A stretch of DNA of 62,687 nt from Hymenobacter artigasi. Lineage in GTDB: Bacteria > Bacteroidota > Bacteroidia > Cytophagales > Hymenobacteraceae. The notes beneath the pieces are model-generated. The model saw only the letters and a program-made list of their open reading frames with translations. It ran no database searches and had not been told where the DNA came from. Numbering within the stretch: the stretch's first letter is position 1; each line of letters begins with the position of its first letter. A program made the position numbers and the translations under genes. The stretch spans positions 1 to 62,687 of the forward strand of contig NZ_JAAVTK010000021.1 of the NCBI RefSeq assembly GCF_012275535.1. The letters are read 5' to 3'. Below are positions 49,748 through 59,605 of the stretch, one piece after another.

Positions 49748-52700
49748 ATGACACAGTTTTTACGAACGTTGGGGCTATTGCTTGCCTTCGTCGCGCTAAT
49801 CCGACCGGGTAACGTCTGGGCCCAGGCGTGTACTACGGGTACCAGTACGCTGGTGCTCCGCACCACGGCGCCTGTGCCCACAGGCACCTATACCTCGAAC
49901 AGCATCGAGGAAGACAAGCACCCTACCGGCACTGGCGCGACAACCCCCGGCCCGGAGACGGTGCGGGCCACCTCGTTCTTGTTTAGCGACTACCTCAGCA
50001 CGGCTCCGGGGGCATTAACTACCGCCCAAACCACCAACGACATCTTCCGGCTTTATGCGGCCGGTACTTATGGCACCATTGACGGGCGGGCGCTGGTTTG
50101 GCGGCAAAATAACTCGGCGGTGAACTTGACGACGGCCAACGGCGGCATTGCCAGTGGGCAAGTCGCTACCACCAATGCCAACACGCCCTTCTACGCCACC
50201 GTTACCTTGACCTTCGACCGGGAAGTGTCGAACCTGACATTTGTGGTGCAGGATATCGACAAGGGCACGCTTAACACGACAGGCGTGACCGCCAACGGCG
50301 GTGGCAGCGACTTTACGGATGAGCTGGACCTGTATGCCCTGAACGGTGCCGGGACGCGAGTAGCCCTGGCGGCTGCCAACGTTTCGACCGTAGCCAACAT
50401 CAACCAGTTTCTCGCGAACCAGTCGGTGAATGGGACGACGCAGGATGCTGTGCGCGGCATCGGCCTCAACGGTGACCCCAATAATGCGAATTCTTCGAGC
50501 CGGCTGGGCAACGTGACCATTACGTTTACCAGCCCGGTAAAATCCGTGCGGCTGACGTTTCGCAACCTGAACACCATCACCGGTGCCACCACCCGCATTC
50601 AGACCATCGGTTTCGAGCAGATTTCCTGGTGCAGCCAGGCGGACCTGACCACGACCCTTGCGGCGCAGGCATCGCCCGTACTGGCGGGAGGAACCGGACA
50701 GTTTAACGTGACCTTTGCCAACGTGGGCGACATCACCACTGCGGCTACTACGCAGCGGGTGCAATTGCCTACTAACCTGAGCGGGGTATCTGCCACCAAC
50801 GGGGGCGTGTATAGCAGTACTACGGGCTTCGTAACCTACAGCAACGCGGCCGCTACCGCCCTGGCCAACTACGCTAGTGCGGCATTCAGCTCGGTTATTA
50901 CGTTTACGGCCCCGGCTTCGGGACTAGTAAATGGCACTTCCACCATTACCTCGACCACGACGGAGGGCCCAAGCAGTGACCCTAACCCAAACACGGCCAC
51001 GGCTGCCATTGCCGTAACGCCTGTAGCCGACCTTACCACGACCCTGACCGGGCCGGGCGCTTTGGTGGGAGGAGTGCAATCGGGCAACTATACCGTGACG
51101 TACACCAACAACGGCCCTTCTGTGGCCGCCAGCACAACGCGGACCGTCACGATTCCTACCACCTACCTGACCGGCGCGCCAACTCCTTCGGCGGGAACGG
51201 TAACAACGGTGGGAGGAAACTATGTTATCACGTTCCCGGCGGGCACCAACGTGGCCTCGGGCAACACCGCTTCCTATACGTTCACGATTACACCCACAGC
51301 GGCTACGTCGCTGGGTCAGAGCATTCCGGTTACCAGCAATACGGCCCCCGGTACCGGGGGCACCGGCCAGGGGGCCAATACGGCTCCCGACCAGGCCAGC
51401 ATAAACTACGTGGTAGGCGCCGTGGCTGATGTGGGCGTGTCCTTCTCCAGCGGCCAGGCCAATAACTCGACGGTGACGGCGGGTACCACGGTCACCTATG
51501 GCGTTACATTCACCAACGCCGGCCCTTCTGCCGCCAGCGACGTAACCCGCACGGTAAGCATTCCGGCCGGGGTGCTTCAGAGCAGCATTGGCTTTTCGGG
51601 TGGCACTCTCACCGGTACCCAAACTACCGGCTATACCATTACGTACCCTGGGGGAGTTATCGCGGCTGGCAATTCGACAGCCTACGCCTTTAGCTTCGCG
51701 GCGCCAGCCAGCGGGCCAATCAGTGTGGTGGCCAACACGACCACCTCAACCGGTCAGGGAGCCAATACGGTGGCCGACTCGGACACCCGCACCCTGAACG
51801 TGACGCCGGTGCCCCTGAGTGGCACTGTGTACGACGATGTGAATTACGGTGGCGGTGCTGGCCGTACCTACACGGCGGCTAATAATTCGGCCACCGCCTC
51901 GGGTTTTGCCAGCAACGACATCGGCAGTGCCAACACCATTGTTGAGATATACAATAACCTGGGCGCTTTCGTGGGCTCGACGACGACCAACACGCTCGGA
52001 GCATATTCGTACAACCTGCCCGGAACCGGCTCCTATACGGTGCGGGTGGTGAACTCAACCGTGGTGCCCGTTCGTACCTCGACCGTAACCGGCCTGGTGC
52101 CGGTGCAGACATACGTACTGAACGACGTGAACCGGGTGGGCGGCGAAAACCCACAGTTTACTGACGCGGCAGCCAACACCGGCAGCCAGACCCTCAGCAG
52201 CCTGAGCAGCGGTACTGTGACCCCACAGTCGCTGTACACGGCTACGTTTACCACCACGGCTACTACGGGTATCGATTTCGGCTTCAACTTCGATACAGTG
52301 GTTAACACCAACGACGTAGCCACCGTAACCGGGACCAACGCGCAGGGCTCGCTCCGGCAGTTCCTGCTCAATGCCCGTGCCCTCTCCAACACCAACCTTG
52401 ACCAAGCTGCCGCCAGCACCGGGGGCAGCGCACCAGCTGCAGGAGTAGAGACGAGCATTTTCATGATTTCGAACGGTACGTCGGTGCCCGGCCTGCGCGC
52501 CGGTCTGATGAACCAGCTCACGGCTGGCGTGGCCGTGATTACGCCGGTAGCCACGCTGCCGCAACTGACGGGGGCTAACTCGCCTTTTACCCGCATCGAC
52601 GGCACAACCCAGACCCAGAACGTGGGCAACACCAACAACGTGACCCTGGGTGCCGGCGGCACCGTGGGTACCGCCGCTACGGCTCTGGGCCAGCTAAACG

Positions 52701-55700
52701 GTCCCGAGGTACAGTTGTCTGGCCGCACGACCATCGCCTTTGGCCTTGACATAGCCGCTTCGGCCACCAACACTACCATCACGGGCCTGGCCATTGTGGG
52801 CTTCGGTAATGCATTGGATAGCAACACCGGCGCCAACATCCGGAGCGCCGCCAACGACATTACCATTACGCGCAACATACTAGGCTCGGCGGCTACGGCC
52901 TTCGCTGCCCCTGCCACCCCAACCAATGCCGACAACGTGCGCCTGACCGGCGGCACGAGCGGCGTGGTGGTGAGCAACAACCTCATTGGCTATTCGAACA
53001 GCAAGGGCATCGCCATCAACAACACGGTGAGCAATGCGACTGTGTCGGGCAACGAAATCCGCAGCAACGGCTTAAGCAGCGCCAACTACGATGGGGTTGA
53101 CATTCAAGGCAGCAGTAATACCATCAGCAACAACCTGCTAACCGGTACCTCGGGCCAGGGCGTGGATAGCTACCGCTCGGCGGGCAGTAACACCATCACC
53201 GGCAATACCATTACCGACAACGGCCGGGGCACGGCCACGGTAGCACCCAGCGAAACGCCGGGCGTGCGCATCTACGGTGCGAACAACACTATCTCCCAAA
53301 ACATCATTTCCGATAACTACGGGGCGGGCATCATGCTCGAAGGGACTACCAACGCGGGCGTCGTAGTGGCAGCATCTGCCACGAAAATTAGCCAGAACTC
53401 CATTTTCAACAACGGCACCGTGCTGGCCCGTAACGGCGCAGCCGCTACCGGGCAAGTGGGCATCGACCTGGAAGCGACGGGTGATAACGAGCTAGCGGGC
53501 ACTGCCCCCTTCCAAACGTTGAACAGTGCCACCGCCACCGGTGCCAACGGCCTGGTGAACTACCCCATCCTCACCTCGGCTACCCTGGTGGGCACCAACC
53601 TGGTGCTGAAAGGCTACGCCAAAGCGGGTGCCAGCATCGAGCTGTTCCTGGCTCAGGCCAATACGCTGGCGGCCCCCTCGGCTACCACGGGCAACAACTT
53701 CGGTCAGGGCCGAACCTACCTGACCACGCTGCTCGAAGGCTCGGCGGCTGATACCGACGCGCGCATCGGCCTGAGCTATTCGGGCCCCATCAACGGGTTC
53801 GACCAGGGCTCGGATACCAACGCCAGCGGCTTCATCTTCACCATTGCGCTCAATGCCGCGCAGCAGGCGCTGGTGGTGTCGGGCGTGAAGCTCACGGCTA
53901 CCAGCACGCTGGGTAACGCCACCTCGGAGTTCTCGGGCAACATCAGCTTGAGTGCCGATGTGACGACGACCATCACCGGTCCCAACGACCTGGCCGCCGG
54001 CCAGCCCACAGGCATCTTCACGGCCACGTTCTCGAACCCCGGCAACACGGCTGCCGCCACCGTAACCCAGAAGGTGACGCTGCCCACGGGCGCTTCGCTC
54101 ACAGCGGCTCAGCTCAGCACGATTCAGACGGCTTACCCCACCACTACCGTCAGCGGGGGTGTTATCACCTTCCCGGCCGTGGCTTCACTGGCAGCTGGTG
54201 CCAGCAACGTGTACCAGTTTGCCTTCACGGCAGCTACCACTACGGGGGCGGCCAGCATTGCCAGCAACGTGACCACCACCACCACGCAGAACCCGAACAC
54301 GGCACCCGATGCCGCGTCGTTTGCCCTCACGGTGAGCGCCGTGGCCGATGTAGCGGCCACCGTTACCGGTAATGCTACGTCAGTAGCCGTAGGCTCGGCG
54401 GGCACGTTCAACGTGACCTTTACCAACCTGGCAGCTACGGGCCCCAACCCCGCCGCAGGCGTAGTGGCTGCCGTGCAGCTGCCAGCCGGCCTCAACACCG
54501 GCCTGACCACCGGCCTCGTGAGCGCCTCCAACGGCGGCGTGTACGATAACACGACCGGCTTGGTAACCTACGCCGGCATCACTTCGCTCACCAGTGGGCA
54601 GTCCCAGGCTTCGGTGATTACCTATACGCAGCCCAACACGGGTACTGTTACGGCCACCGCCACCGTGAGCACCACCACCAACCAGGTGGGTCAGATTGCC
54701 AACGATGTGCAGGCCGCTACCAACACCGGCTCAGCCGGCTTCGACCTGGCTACCACCCTCAGCGGCCCCGCTACTGCAGTGGCCGGCACGCTGGTAACGT
54801 ATGGCGTGACGACCAGCAACAACGGCCCCGGCACCGCGCCCGGCGCAGTGCAGACGGTGAGCATCCCTACGACGGCGGCCCTGACCGACGTCTTCCTGAG
54901 CAATGGCGGAACCTACTCGTTCAGCAACAGCACCAGCCTGTTTACTTTCCCAGTTATTCCGGCGCTAAGCAACGGGCAGCAGGTCAACAACAGCATCAGC
55001 TTCACGAGCCCCGGCCCGGCATCCGGCAGCCTGGCCCTCACGGCCCTGGTAACGCCCAACACCTCGGCCGCCGGCGATGCCAACACGGTTAACAACCAGG
55101 TGAGCATCAGCACGACGCTGACGACGGCCCCGGCCGCCGCCGGCAACACGGCTAACCTGTACGTCACTATCTCGTCGGACAAGCCCAACGGCGTGGCCCC
55201 CGGTACCCCCATTGTGTTCACCGTGACCCAGGCCAACAATGGTCCCAACGCGGCTACCAGCGTGATGACGCGTGCCTACCTGCCCACCGGCCTCACCGGC
55301 GTAGTGGTGAAGGACAAGGCCGGTGCTACCATTACCAACAGCACTACCACTGGCTACAATGCGGCTACTGGCGTGGTAATATTCCCCACCGAAACCAATG
55401 AGGCCAGTGCCAACACTCCCCTGAGCTACACCATCACGGCCAATGCCCCGGCTTCGGGCGTGGTAACGGCTACCGCGACCGTAACTGCCGCCACCAACGA
55501 CCCCGTGCCCGCCGATAACGTGGCCCTGACCGCCGTAACGGTGAACCAGCCTATTGCCGGCGACATGGCCACCAGCCTCAGCGGCCCGGCCACCGCCACC
55601 CCCGGCGAGAGCGTCGTGTACACGGTGACGGCTGTCAACAACGGTACCACCAACGCCACGGGCGTAAGCCAGACGGTGCAGCTGCCCGCCGGCCTCACCG

Positions 55701-58564
55701 GCGTGGTGGTGCGCGATGCCAACAACAACGTGGTGGCCAACACGACCACCACGGGCTACAACGCCGCCACCGGCCTCGTAACTTATGCTACCACGGCTAC
55801 GCTGGCTGCCGGGGCTTCGCTCACCCGCACCATCACGCTGCCTGCGCCGGACTTCTCCGGCTCGGCCACGGGGGGCAGCATTGTGCCGGTGGCCTCGGTT
55901 ACCAGCACCTCGCCCGATGTAACGCTGGCCAACAACACGGCCAAAGTGACTACCGTCATCAAGCCGGTTGCCGACTTCACCGTGAGCCTGAGCGGTCCGG
56001 CCACGGCCGTGACCGGCAGCCCGGTAACCTACACCGTGACCACGGCCAACAACGGCCCCTCGGTAGGCGGCCAGCAAACCACCGTGCAGCTGCCCATCGG
56101 CCTCGACGCGGCTGGCGGCGGCCTGGTACTGCCCACCGGCGCTACCTACAGCGGCGCCACCGGCCTGCTTACACTTGCCGCCGTGCCGGCGCAGGGCCTC
56201 GGCCTGGCCAATGCCCGCACCAGCTCCGTGAGCTTCAACCTGCCAGCTGGCCTAGTCGTACTGACCCCTACGGCTCAGGTAACGGCCGCTACCGGCACCA
56301 ACGATGCTAACCTAGCCAACAATGTGGCTACCGCTACCACTACGGTAACCCCTGCCACCGAGCTGATAATCGACCTGGCGACCACAGTAACCTCCAACGC
56401 GCCCGGCAATACCGCCGGGGCCGGGGGCACCCAGACGGCCGGCCAGCCCATCACGTTCACCGTGACGGCTACCAACAACACGGCCGGTAGCACCGCTACC
56501 AACGTGGTGCAGCAGCTGGCGCTGGCCGCCGGCCTGACCGGCGTGAAGCTTGACGGCACCGACCCAACGTCGACTACCAACGGCATCTCGACCTACGCCA
56601 CCGGTACCTACAACGCCAACACCGGCGTGGTAACGTTTAACGCCCTCAGCGTAGTGAACGGCACGCCCCGTGTCCGCACCGTGCTGTTGAACGCGCCCAC
56701 CAGCGGCCCACTGGTAGCTACGGCCGCCGTGAAAGGCGACCAGTCCGACGCTGTCACGGCCAACAACACGGCCAACACGAGCATCGCCATCACGACCAGC
56801 GCCGACCTGGTAACCAGCACGACTGGTCCAACGGCGACGGCTCCCAGCACGCCCGTAACCTATTCGGTGATAACGACCAACAACGGCCCGTCGGCCGCCA
56901 TTAGCGTGGTGCCTACCATCGTCCTGCCCGCCGGGGCTACCAATGTGGTCCTGCCTGCCGGGGCCAACCTCAGCGGCAGCACCGTGACCTTTGCCACTAT
57001 CGGCAGCCTGGCCAACGGCCAGATTGCTACCAACACGGTAACCTTCACCTCGCCCGCTACTGCTGGCAGCTACACCGTGAACGGCAACAGCCAGAGCACA
57101 ACCACCGACCCGACACCCGGCAACAACGCCAGCTCGGCCGCCACCACCAGCACGGCTCCTACCCCGGCTCCCGTGGCCTTCGATGTAGTGGACAAGACGA
57201 CGTTTAGCGCTGGAACTGCCGGTGCCGTGAACACGGCCATCGGCAACACCGCCGGTCAGGTGCTGATTTCGCCGCTTAGCGCGGCGGCCTCTACCGGCCG
57301 GACCATTGCTACCTACCTGGTAACGGCCTTGCCGAACGCTACGCAGGGTAAGCTCTACTACAACTCTACCGGCACGACCTATGTGCTCGTAACGTTGACC
57401 CAGCCGCTGACGCCAGCCCAGGCTGCCAGCCTGAAGTTCGCCCCCGCCGACAACGCGACCACTTCGGCCTCGGTGGGCGACATCACGTTCTCCTACACGG
57501 CTACCGATGACCTGAACAACGTTTCGAACGCCGCTCTGTACACCATCCCGGTGGGCAAGGACAACAACTCGTTCTACACGTCTACGCCTAATAAGGGCCG
57601 CGCCGTGCAGTACCAGACCAACGACGTGCTGGCCTTCGTGATTGACCCCAACGGCGCGGCGTACAATAGTGCTGGCCTGGTCTACAATGCCTCGGGTACC
57701 ACCACGACCATCCTGGCCACTGGTGGTAGTAACGGCCTCGTGAACACGCCCAACAGCGTGGTAGCAGCTTCTTCGGGCAACGGCCCCGCCGCCTCCGGCC
57801 TCTACCCCGCCAACCCGACGAACGTGCTGCCGGCCGGCGTGAGCCTGGACCCGGCCACGGGCCTGGTGTTCGTGAGCAACCGCGCCCTGTTGGTCAACAA
57901 CAACACGGTGAAGTACTACCAGATTAACGTGACGACGACTGATGTGAACGGCGGCACGAACCTGGTGACGGCCCAGTTCAGCATCGGCGGCTACCCGCTA
58001 CCGGTTGAGCTCACCGACTTCACGGCCACGGCCGTGAAGAACCTCGACGCGGCGCTGCTGTGGCACACGGCCCAAGAGAAGAACAACGACCACTTTGACG
58101 TGGAGCGCAGCCTCAACGGCACGGACTTCGTGAAAATCGGGGATGTGAAAGGCCAGGGCAGCAAAACCACTGCTACCGAGTACGCCCTGACCGATGCCGG
58201 CATCGGTCCTAAAGCCAAAGGCCTGGTGTACTACCGCCTCAAGCAGGTGGACACCGACGGCGAAACGAGCTACTCGCCCGTACGCACGGTTGCCTTCACC
58301 ACGGCTCTGGTGCCCGTTATCACGCTGTTCCCGAACCCGGCCACCACCGGCACGCAGCTCGACCTGACCCAGCTGCCCACCGGCCGCTACCAGGTGAGCG
58401 TGCTCGACGCTACCGGCCGCATCGTGCTCAACACGACGCTGGAAGCCGGCCTGGCTCACGCCCTGGACCTGAACACCATCGCCAGCGGTACTTACAACGT
58501 ACTGGTGCGCGGCCAGAGTAACGGCCAGCCCATCAACCTGACCAAGCGCCTCATCAAAGAATAG
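49748..58564 (+). CDS. Giant T9SS adhesin-like protein: DUF11 repeats, beta-helix, type A sorting domain
   Basis: This 2938-residue secreted protein has a signal peptide (1-26, ending VWAQA). An N-terminal domain (about 27-297) contains FVVQDIDKG and ends EQISWCSQADLTT. Three DUF11 repeats start near 298, 427 and 560 (ADLTTTL, ADLTTTL, ADVGVSF). An SdrD-B-like domain (about 688-850) and a right-handed beta-helix (about 935-1250; repeats such as NNLIGYSN, GNEIRSNG, NNLLTGTS) follow. Eight more DUF11 repeats start near 1403, 1533, 1666, 1798, 1940, 2076, 2208 and 2351. The end has a cadherin-like segment, a PLPVELTDFTAT domain near 2750 and a type A sorting domain (about 2858-2938) with FPNPATTGTQLDL. 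It most likely acts as a surface fibre or adhesin, but the ligand is unknown. Thr, Asn and Ala dominate. Confidence 0.92.
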   Translation: MTQFLRTLGLLLAFVALIRPGNVWAQACTTGTSTLVLRTTAPVPTGTYTSNSIEEDKHPTGTGATTPGPETVRATSFLFSDYLSTAPGALTTAQTTNDIFRLYAAGTYGTIDGRALVWRQNNSAVNLTTANGGIASGQVATTNANTPFYATVTLTFDREVSNLTFVVQDIDKGTLNTTGVTANGGGSDFTDELDLYALNGAGTRVALAAANVSTVANINQFLANQSVNGTTQDAVRGIGLNGDPNNANSSSRLGNVTITFTSPVKSVRLTFRNLNTITGATTRIQTIGFEQISWCSQADLTTTLAAQASPVLAGGTGQFNVTFANVGDITTAATTQRVQLPTNLSGVSATNGGVYSSTTGFVTYSNAAATALANYASAAFSSVITFTAPASGLVNGTSTITSTTTEGPSSDPNPNTATAAIAVTPVADLTTTLTGPGALVGGVQSGNYTVTYTNNGPSVAASTTRTVTIPTTYLTGAPTPSAGTVTTVGGNYVITFPAGTNVASGNTASYTFTITPTAATSLGQSIPVTSNTAPGTGGTGQGANTAPDQASINYVVGAVADVGVSFSSGQANNSTVTAGTTVTYGVTFTNAGPSAASDVTRTVSIPAGVLQSSIGFSGGTLTGTQTTGYTITYPGGVIAAGNSTAYAFSFAAPASGPISVVANTTTSTGQGANTVADSDTRTLNVTPVPLSGTVYDDVNYGGGAGRTYTAANNSATASGFASNDIGSANTIVEIYNNLGAFVGSTTTNTLGAYSYNLPGTGSYTVRVVNSTVVPVRTSTVTGLVPVQTYVLNDVNRVGGENPQFTDAAANTGSQTLSSLSSGTVTPQSLYTATFTTTATTGIDFGFNFDTVVNTNDVATVTGTNAQGSLRQFLLNARALSNTNLDQAAASTGGSAPAAGVETSIFMISNGTSVPGLRAGLMNQLTAGVAVITPVATLPQLTGANSPFTRIDGTTQTQNVGNTNNVTLGAGGTVGTAATALGQLNGPEVQLSGRTTIAFGLDIAASATNTTITGLAIVGFGNALDSNTGANIRSAANDITITRNILGSAATAFAAPATPTNADNVRLTGGTSGVVVSNNLIGYSNSKGIAINNTVSNATVSGNEIRSNGLSSANYDGVDIQGSSNTISNNLLTGTSGQGVDSYRSAGSNTITGNTITDNGRGTATVAPSETPGVRIYGANNTISQNIISDNYGAGIMLEGTTNAGVVVAASATKISQNSIFNNGTVLARNGAAATGQVGIDLEATGDNELAGTAPFQTLNSATATGANGLVNYPILTSATLVGTNLVLKGYAKAGASIELFLAQANTLAAPSATTGNNFGQGRTYLTTLLEGSAADTDARIGLSYSGPINGFDQGSDTNASGFIFTIALNAAQQALVVSGVKLTATSTLGNATSEFSGNISLSADVTTTITGPNDLAAGQPTGIFTATFSNPGNTAAATVTQKVTLPTGASLTAAQLSTIQTAYPTTTVSGGVITFPAVASLAAGASNVYQFAFTAATTTGAASIASNVTTTTTQNPNTAPDAASFALTVSAVADVAATVTGNATSVAVGSAGTFNVTFTNLAATGPNPAAGVVAAVQLPAGLNTGLTTGLVSASNGGVYDNTTGLVTYAGITSLTSGQSQASVITYTQPNTGTVTATATVSTTTNQVGQIANDVQAATNTGSAGFDLATTLSGPATAVAGTLVTYGVTTSNNGPGTAPGAVQTVSIPTTAALTDVFLSNGGTYSFSNSTSLFTFPVIPALSNGQQVNNSISFTSPGPASGSLALTALVTPNTSAAGDANTVNNQVSISTTLTTAPAAAGNTANLYVTISSDKPNGVAPGTPIVFTVTQANNGPNAATSVMTRAYLPTGLTGVVVKDKAGATITNSTTTGYNAATGVVIFPTETNEASANTPLSYTITANAPASGVVTATATVTAATNDPVPADNVALTAVTVNQPIAGDMATSLSGPATATPGESVVYTVTAVNNGTTNATGVSQTVQLPAGLTGVVVRDANNNVVANTTTTGYNAATGLVTYATTATLAAGASLTRTITLPAPDFSGSATGGSIVPVASVTSTSPDVTLANNTAKVTTVIKPVADFTVSLSGPATAVTGSPVTYTVTTANNGPSVGGQQTTVQLPIGLDAAGGGLVLPTGATYSGATGLLTLAAVPAQGLGLANARTSSVSFNLPAGLVVLTPTAQVTAATGTNDANLANNVATATTTVTPATELIIDLATTVTSNAPGNTAGAGGTQTAGQPITFTVTATNNTAGSTATNVVQQLALAAGLTGVKLDGTDPTSTTNGISTYATGTYNANTGVVTFNALSVVNGTPRVRTVLLNAPTSGPLVATAAVKGDQSDAVTANNTANTSIAITTSADLVTSTTGPTATAPSTPVTYSVITTNNGPSAAISVVPTIVLPAGATNVVLPAGANLSGSTVTFATIGSLANGQIATNTVTFTSPATAGSYTVNGNSQSTTTDPTPGNNASSAATTSTAPTPAPVAFDVVDKTTFSAGTAGAVNTAIGNTAGQVLISPLSAAASTGRTIATYLVTALPNATQGKLYYNSTGTTYVLVTLTQPLTPAQAASLKFAPADNATTSASVGDITFSYTATDDLNNVSNAALYTIPVGKDNNSFYTSTPNKGRAVQYQTNDVLAFVIDPNGAAYNSAGLVYNASGTTTTILATGGSNGLVNTPNSVVAASSGNGPAASGLYPANPTNVLPAGVSLDPATGLVFVSNRALLVNNNTVKYYQINVTTTDVNGGTNLVTAQFSIGGYPLPVELTDFTATAVKNLDAALLWHTAQEKNNDHFDVERSLNGTDFVKIGDVKGQGSKTTATEYALTDAGIGPKAKGLVYYRLKQVDTDGETSYSPVRTVAFTTALVPVITLFPNPATTGTQLDLTQLPTGRYQVSVLDATGRIVLNTTLEAGLAHALDLNTIASGTYNVLVRGQSNGQPINLTKRLIKE

Positions 58565-58599
58565 CTGATGCGGCCCCGGCTCCCGGCTGGCGGATACGT

Positions 58600-58634
58600 A
58601 AAAGGGCCCTCCCCAAACGGGAGGGCCTTTTTTT
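58600..58634 (+). terminator. Terminator after the giant T9SS gene
   Basis: An 8-base core stem (GCCCTCCC 58606-58613 with 58619-58626) is extended by A-T pairs with one bulge and followed by seven T, about 35 bases after the stop. Confidence 0.85.
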
Positions 58635-58680
58635 ATTCTGTGTTGTCTGCATATGTGCGCACACTTCCACTGAAGCAGTT

Positions 58681-58928
58681 ATGCAAATCCTCTGATGAAC
58701 TAAGCATGAGCTTACTGGCCATGTGGAACATGTATTCCGCTCCATGGCCTACTGGCCATCGACAGCCACCGACGCCGCTCCAACCCGCACGAGGAGCAAA
58801 TCAACGTGCCCAGCAACCCCAGTCACTTTTGGAAATACCGCCTGCACCTCCCGCTTGAGGAGTTGGTCGATGCCGTGGGCTTCAACGAGCCCCTGCGGGC
58901 GCTGGTGGAAGCCAGCGGCCGGGGGTAG
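58681..58928 (+). pseudogene. Decayed C-terminal fragment of a second malQ
   Basis: The last 50 codons read NPHEEQINVPSNPSHFWKYR and onward to a TAG. They match the C terminus of MalQ (48871-49014) with only a few residue changes (E to D, S to E). Upstream, to about 58681, the match continues at DNA level but is broken by small insertions that shift the frame near 58730. Most differences in the good part are synonymous third-position changes, so this is a remnant of a diverged malQ that was once under selection, not a fresh copy. No start or upstream coding region remains. The spacer and T9SS gene after it mirror the arrangement after the intact malQ. Confidence 0.88.
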
Positions 58929-59605
58929 GATACTTTTGTTTCAATAGTAATTCTTTTTAAAAAAATGCTGGTGGCCGGCCCCTTTACGGGTTGGTCGTTC
59001 ACTATTTAGGAATTGGCTAAACTCTAGATATTTAGCTGTTTTGCACTTGTCCCAGGCTGTGTAACCTTTGAAAAGTGCGGGTTGTTAATAAAAAAGTAAT
59101 AATTATTGGATATCCTATGCACTGTGAATAAATACTCATAATGCAACTGTTTAGTATCTGGTTACACTATTTGATGCATGTTCTGATGATGGTTGAAGCG
59201 TTTTGGGTAAAAACTAACTCCCCACTACTACATGGATTAATTTAAAAAAAATGATTAAGAATAGAAGTCTACCTCTTTACTTTGTACTATAAACTGCTTC
59301 GAGTGTATAGCATCAAGAATTTATTTCCTTTAGTACTTTAAAAGGTATCTGCTGAATTAAAAAGGCATTGCTTTTTTCTCACCATTTCTTTAACAGGCTG
59401 TACCAGGTGCTTTCATCGGCTAGACAAGCTCTTTGGTCGAGGTTAGACTGGCTAACAGAGCGGTAGTAAATAATTTTGAATTTGATTCAGGGATTGAATA
59501 AGAATATGGGTTCGATAACTGCACCATAATCCCTGTTAAAAAATTCTGTTAAATCTGATTACATCTCAACTCTCGCAATTACTTCTTTCATTCTTTGCAT
59601 TTTTT
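58929..59605. other. AT-rich spacer before the second T9SS gene
   Basis: About 680 bases of AT-rich sequence without a credible gene. It is placed after the malQ fragment exactly as the spacer at 49140 is placed after malQ, although the two spacers are not obviously alike in sequence. No tRNA or long inverted repeat was found. Confidence 0.6.

Noticed and set aside
50641..57100. Regularly spaced repeats that might suggest a CRISPR array
   Set aside because: They are in-frame, about 400 bases long, diverged, and encode DUF11 modules. No short identical repeats with unique spacers occur anywhere in the window.
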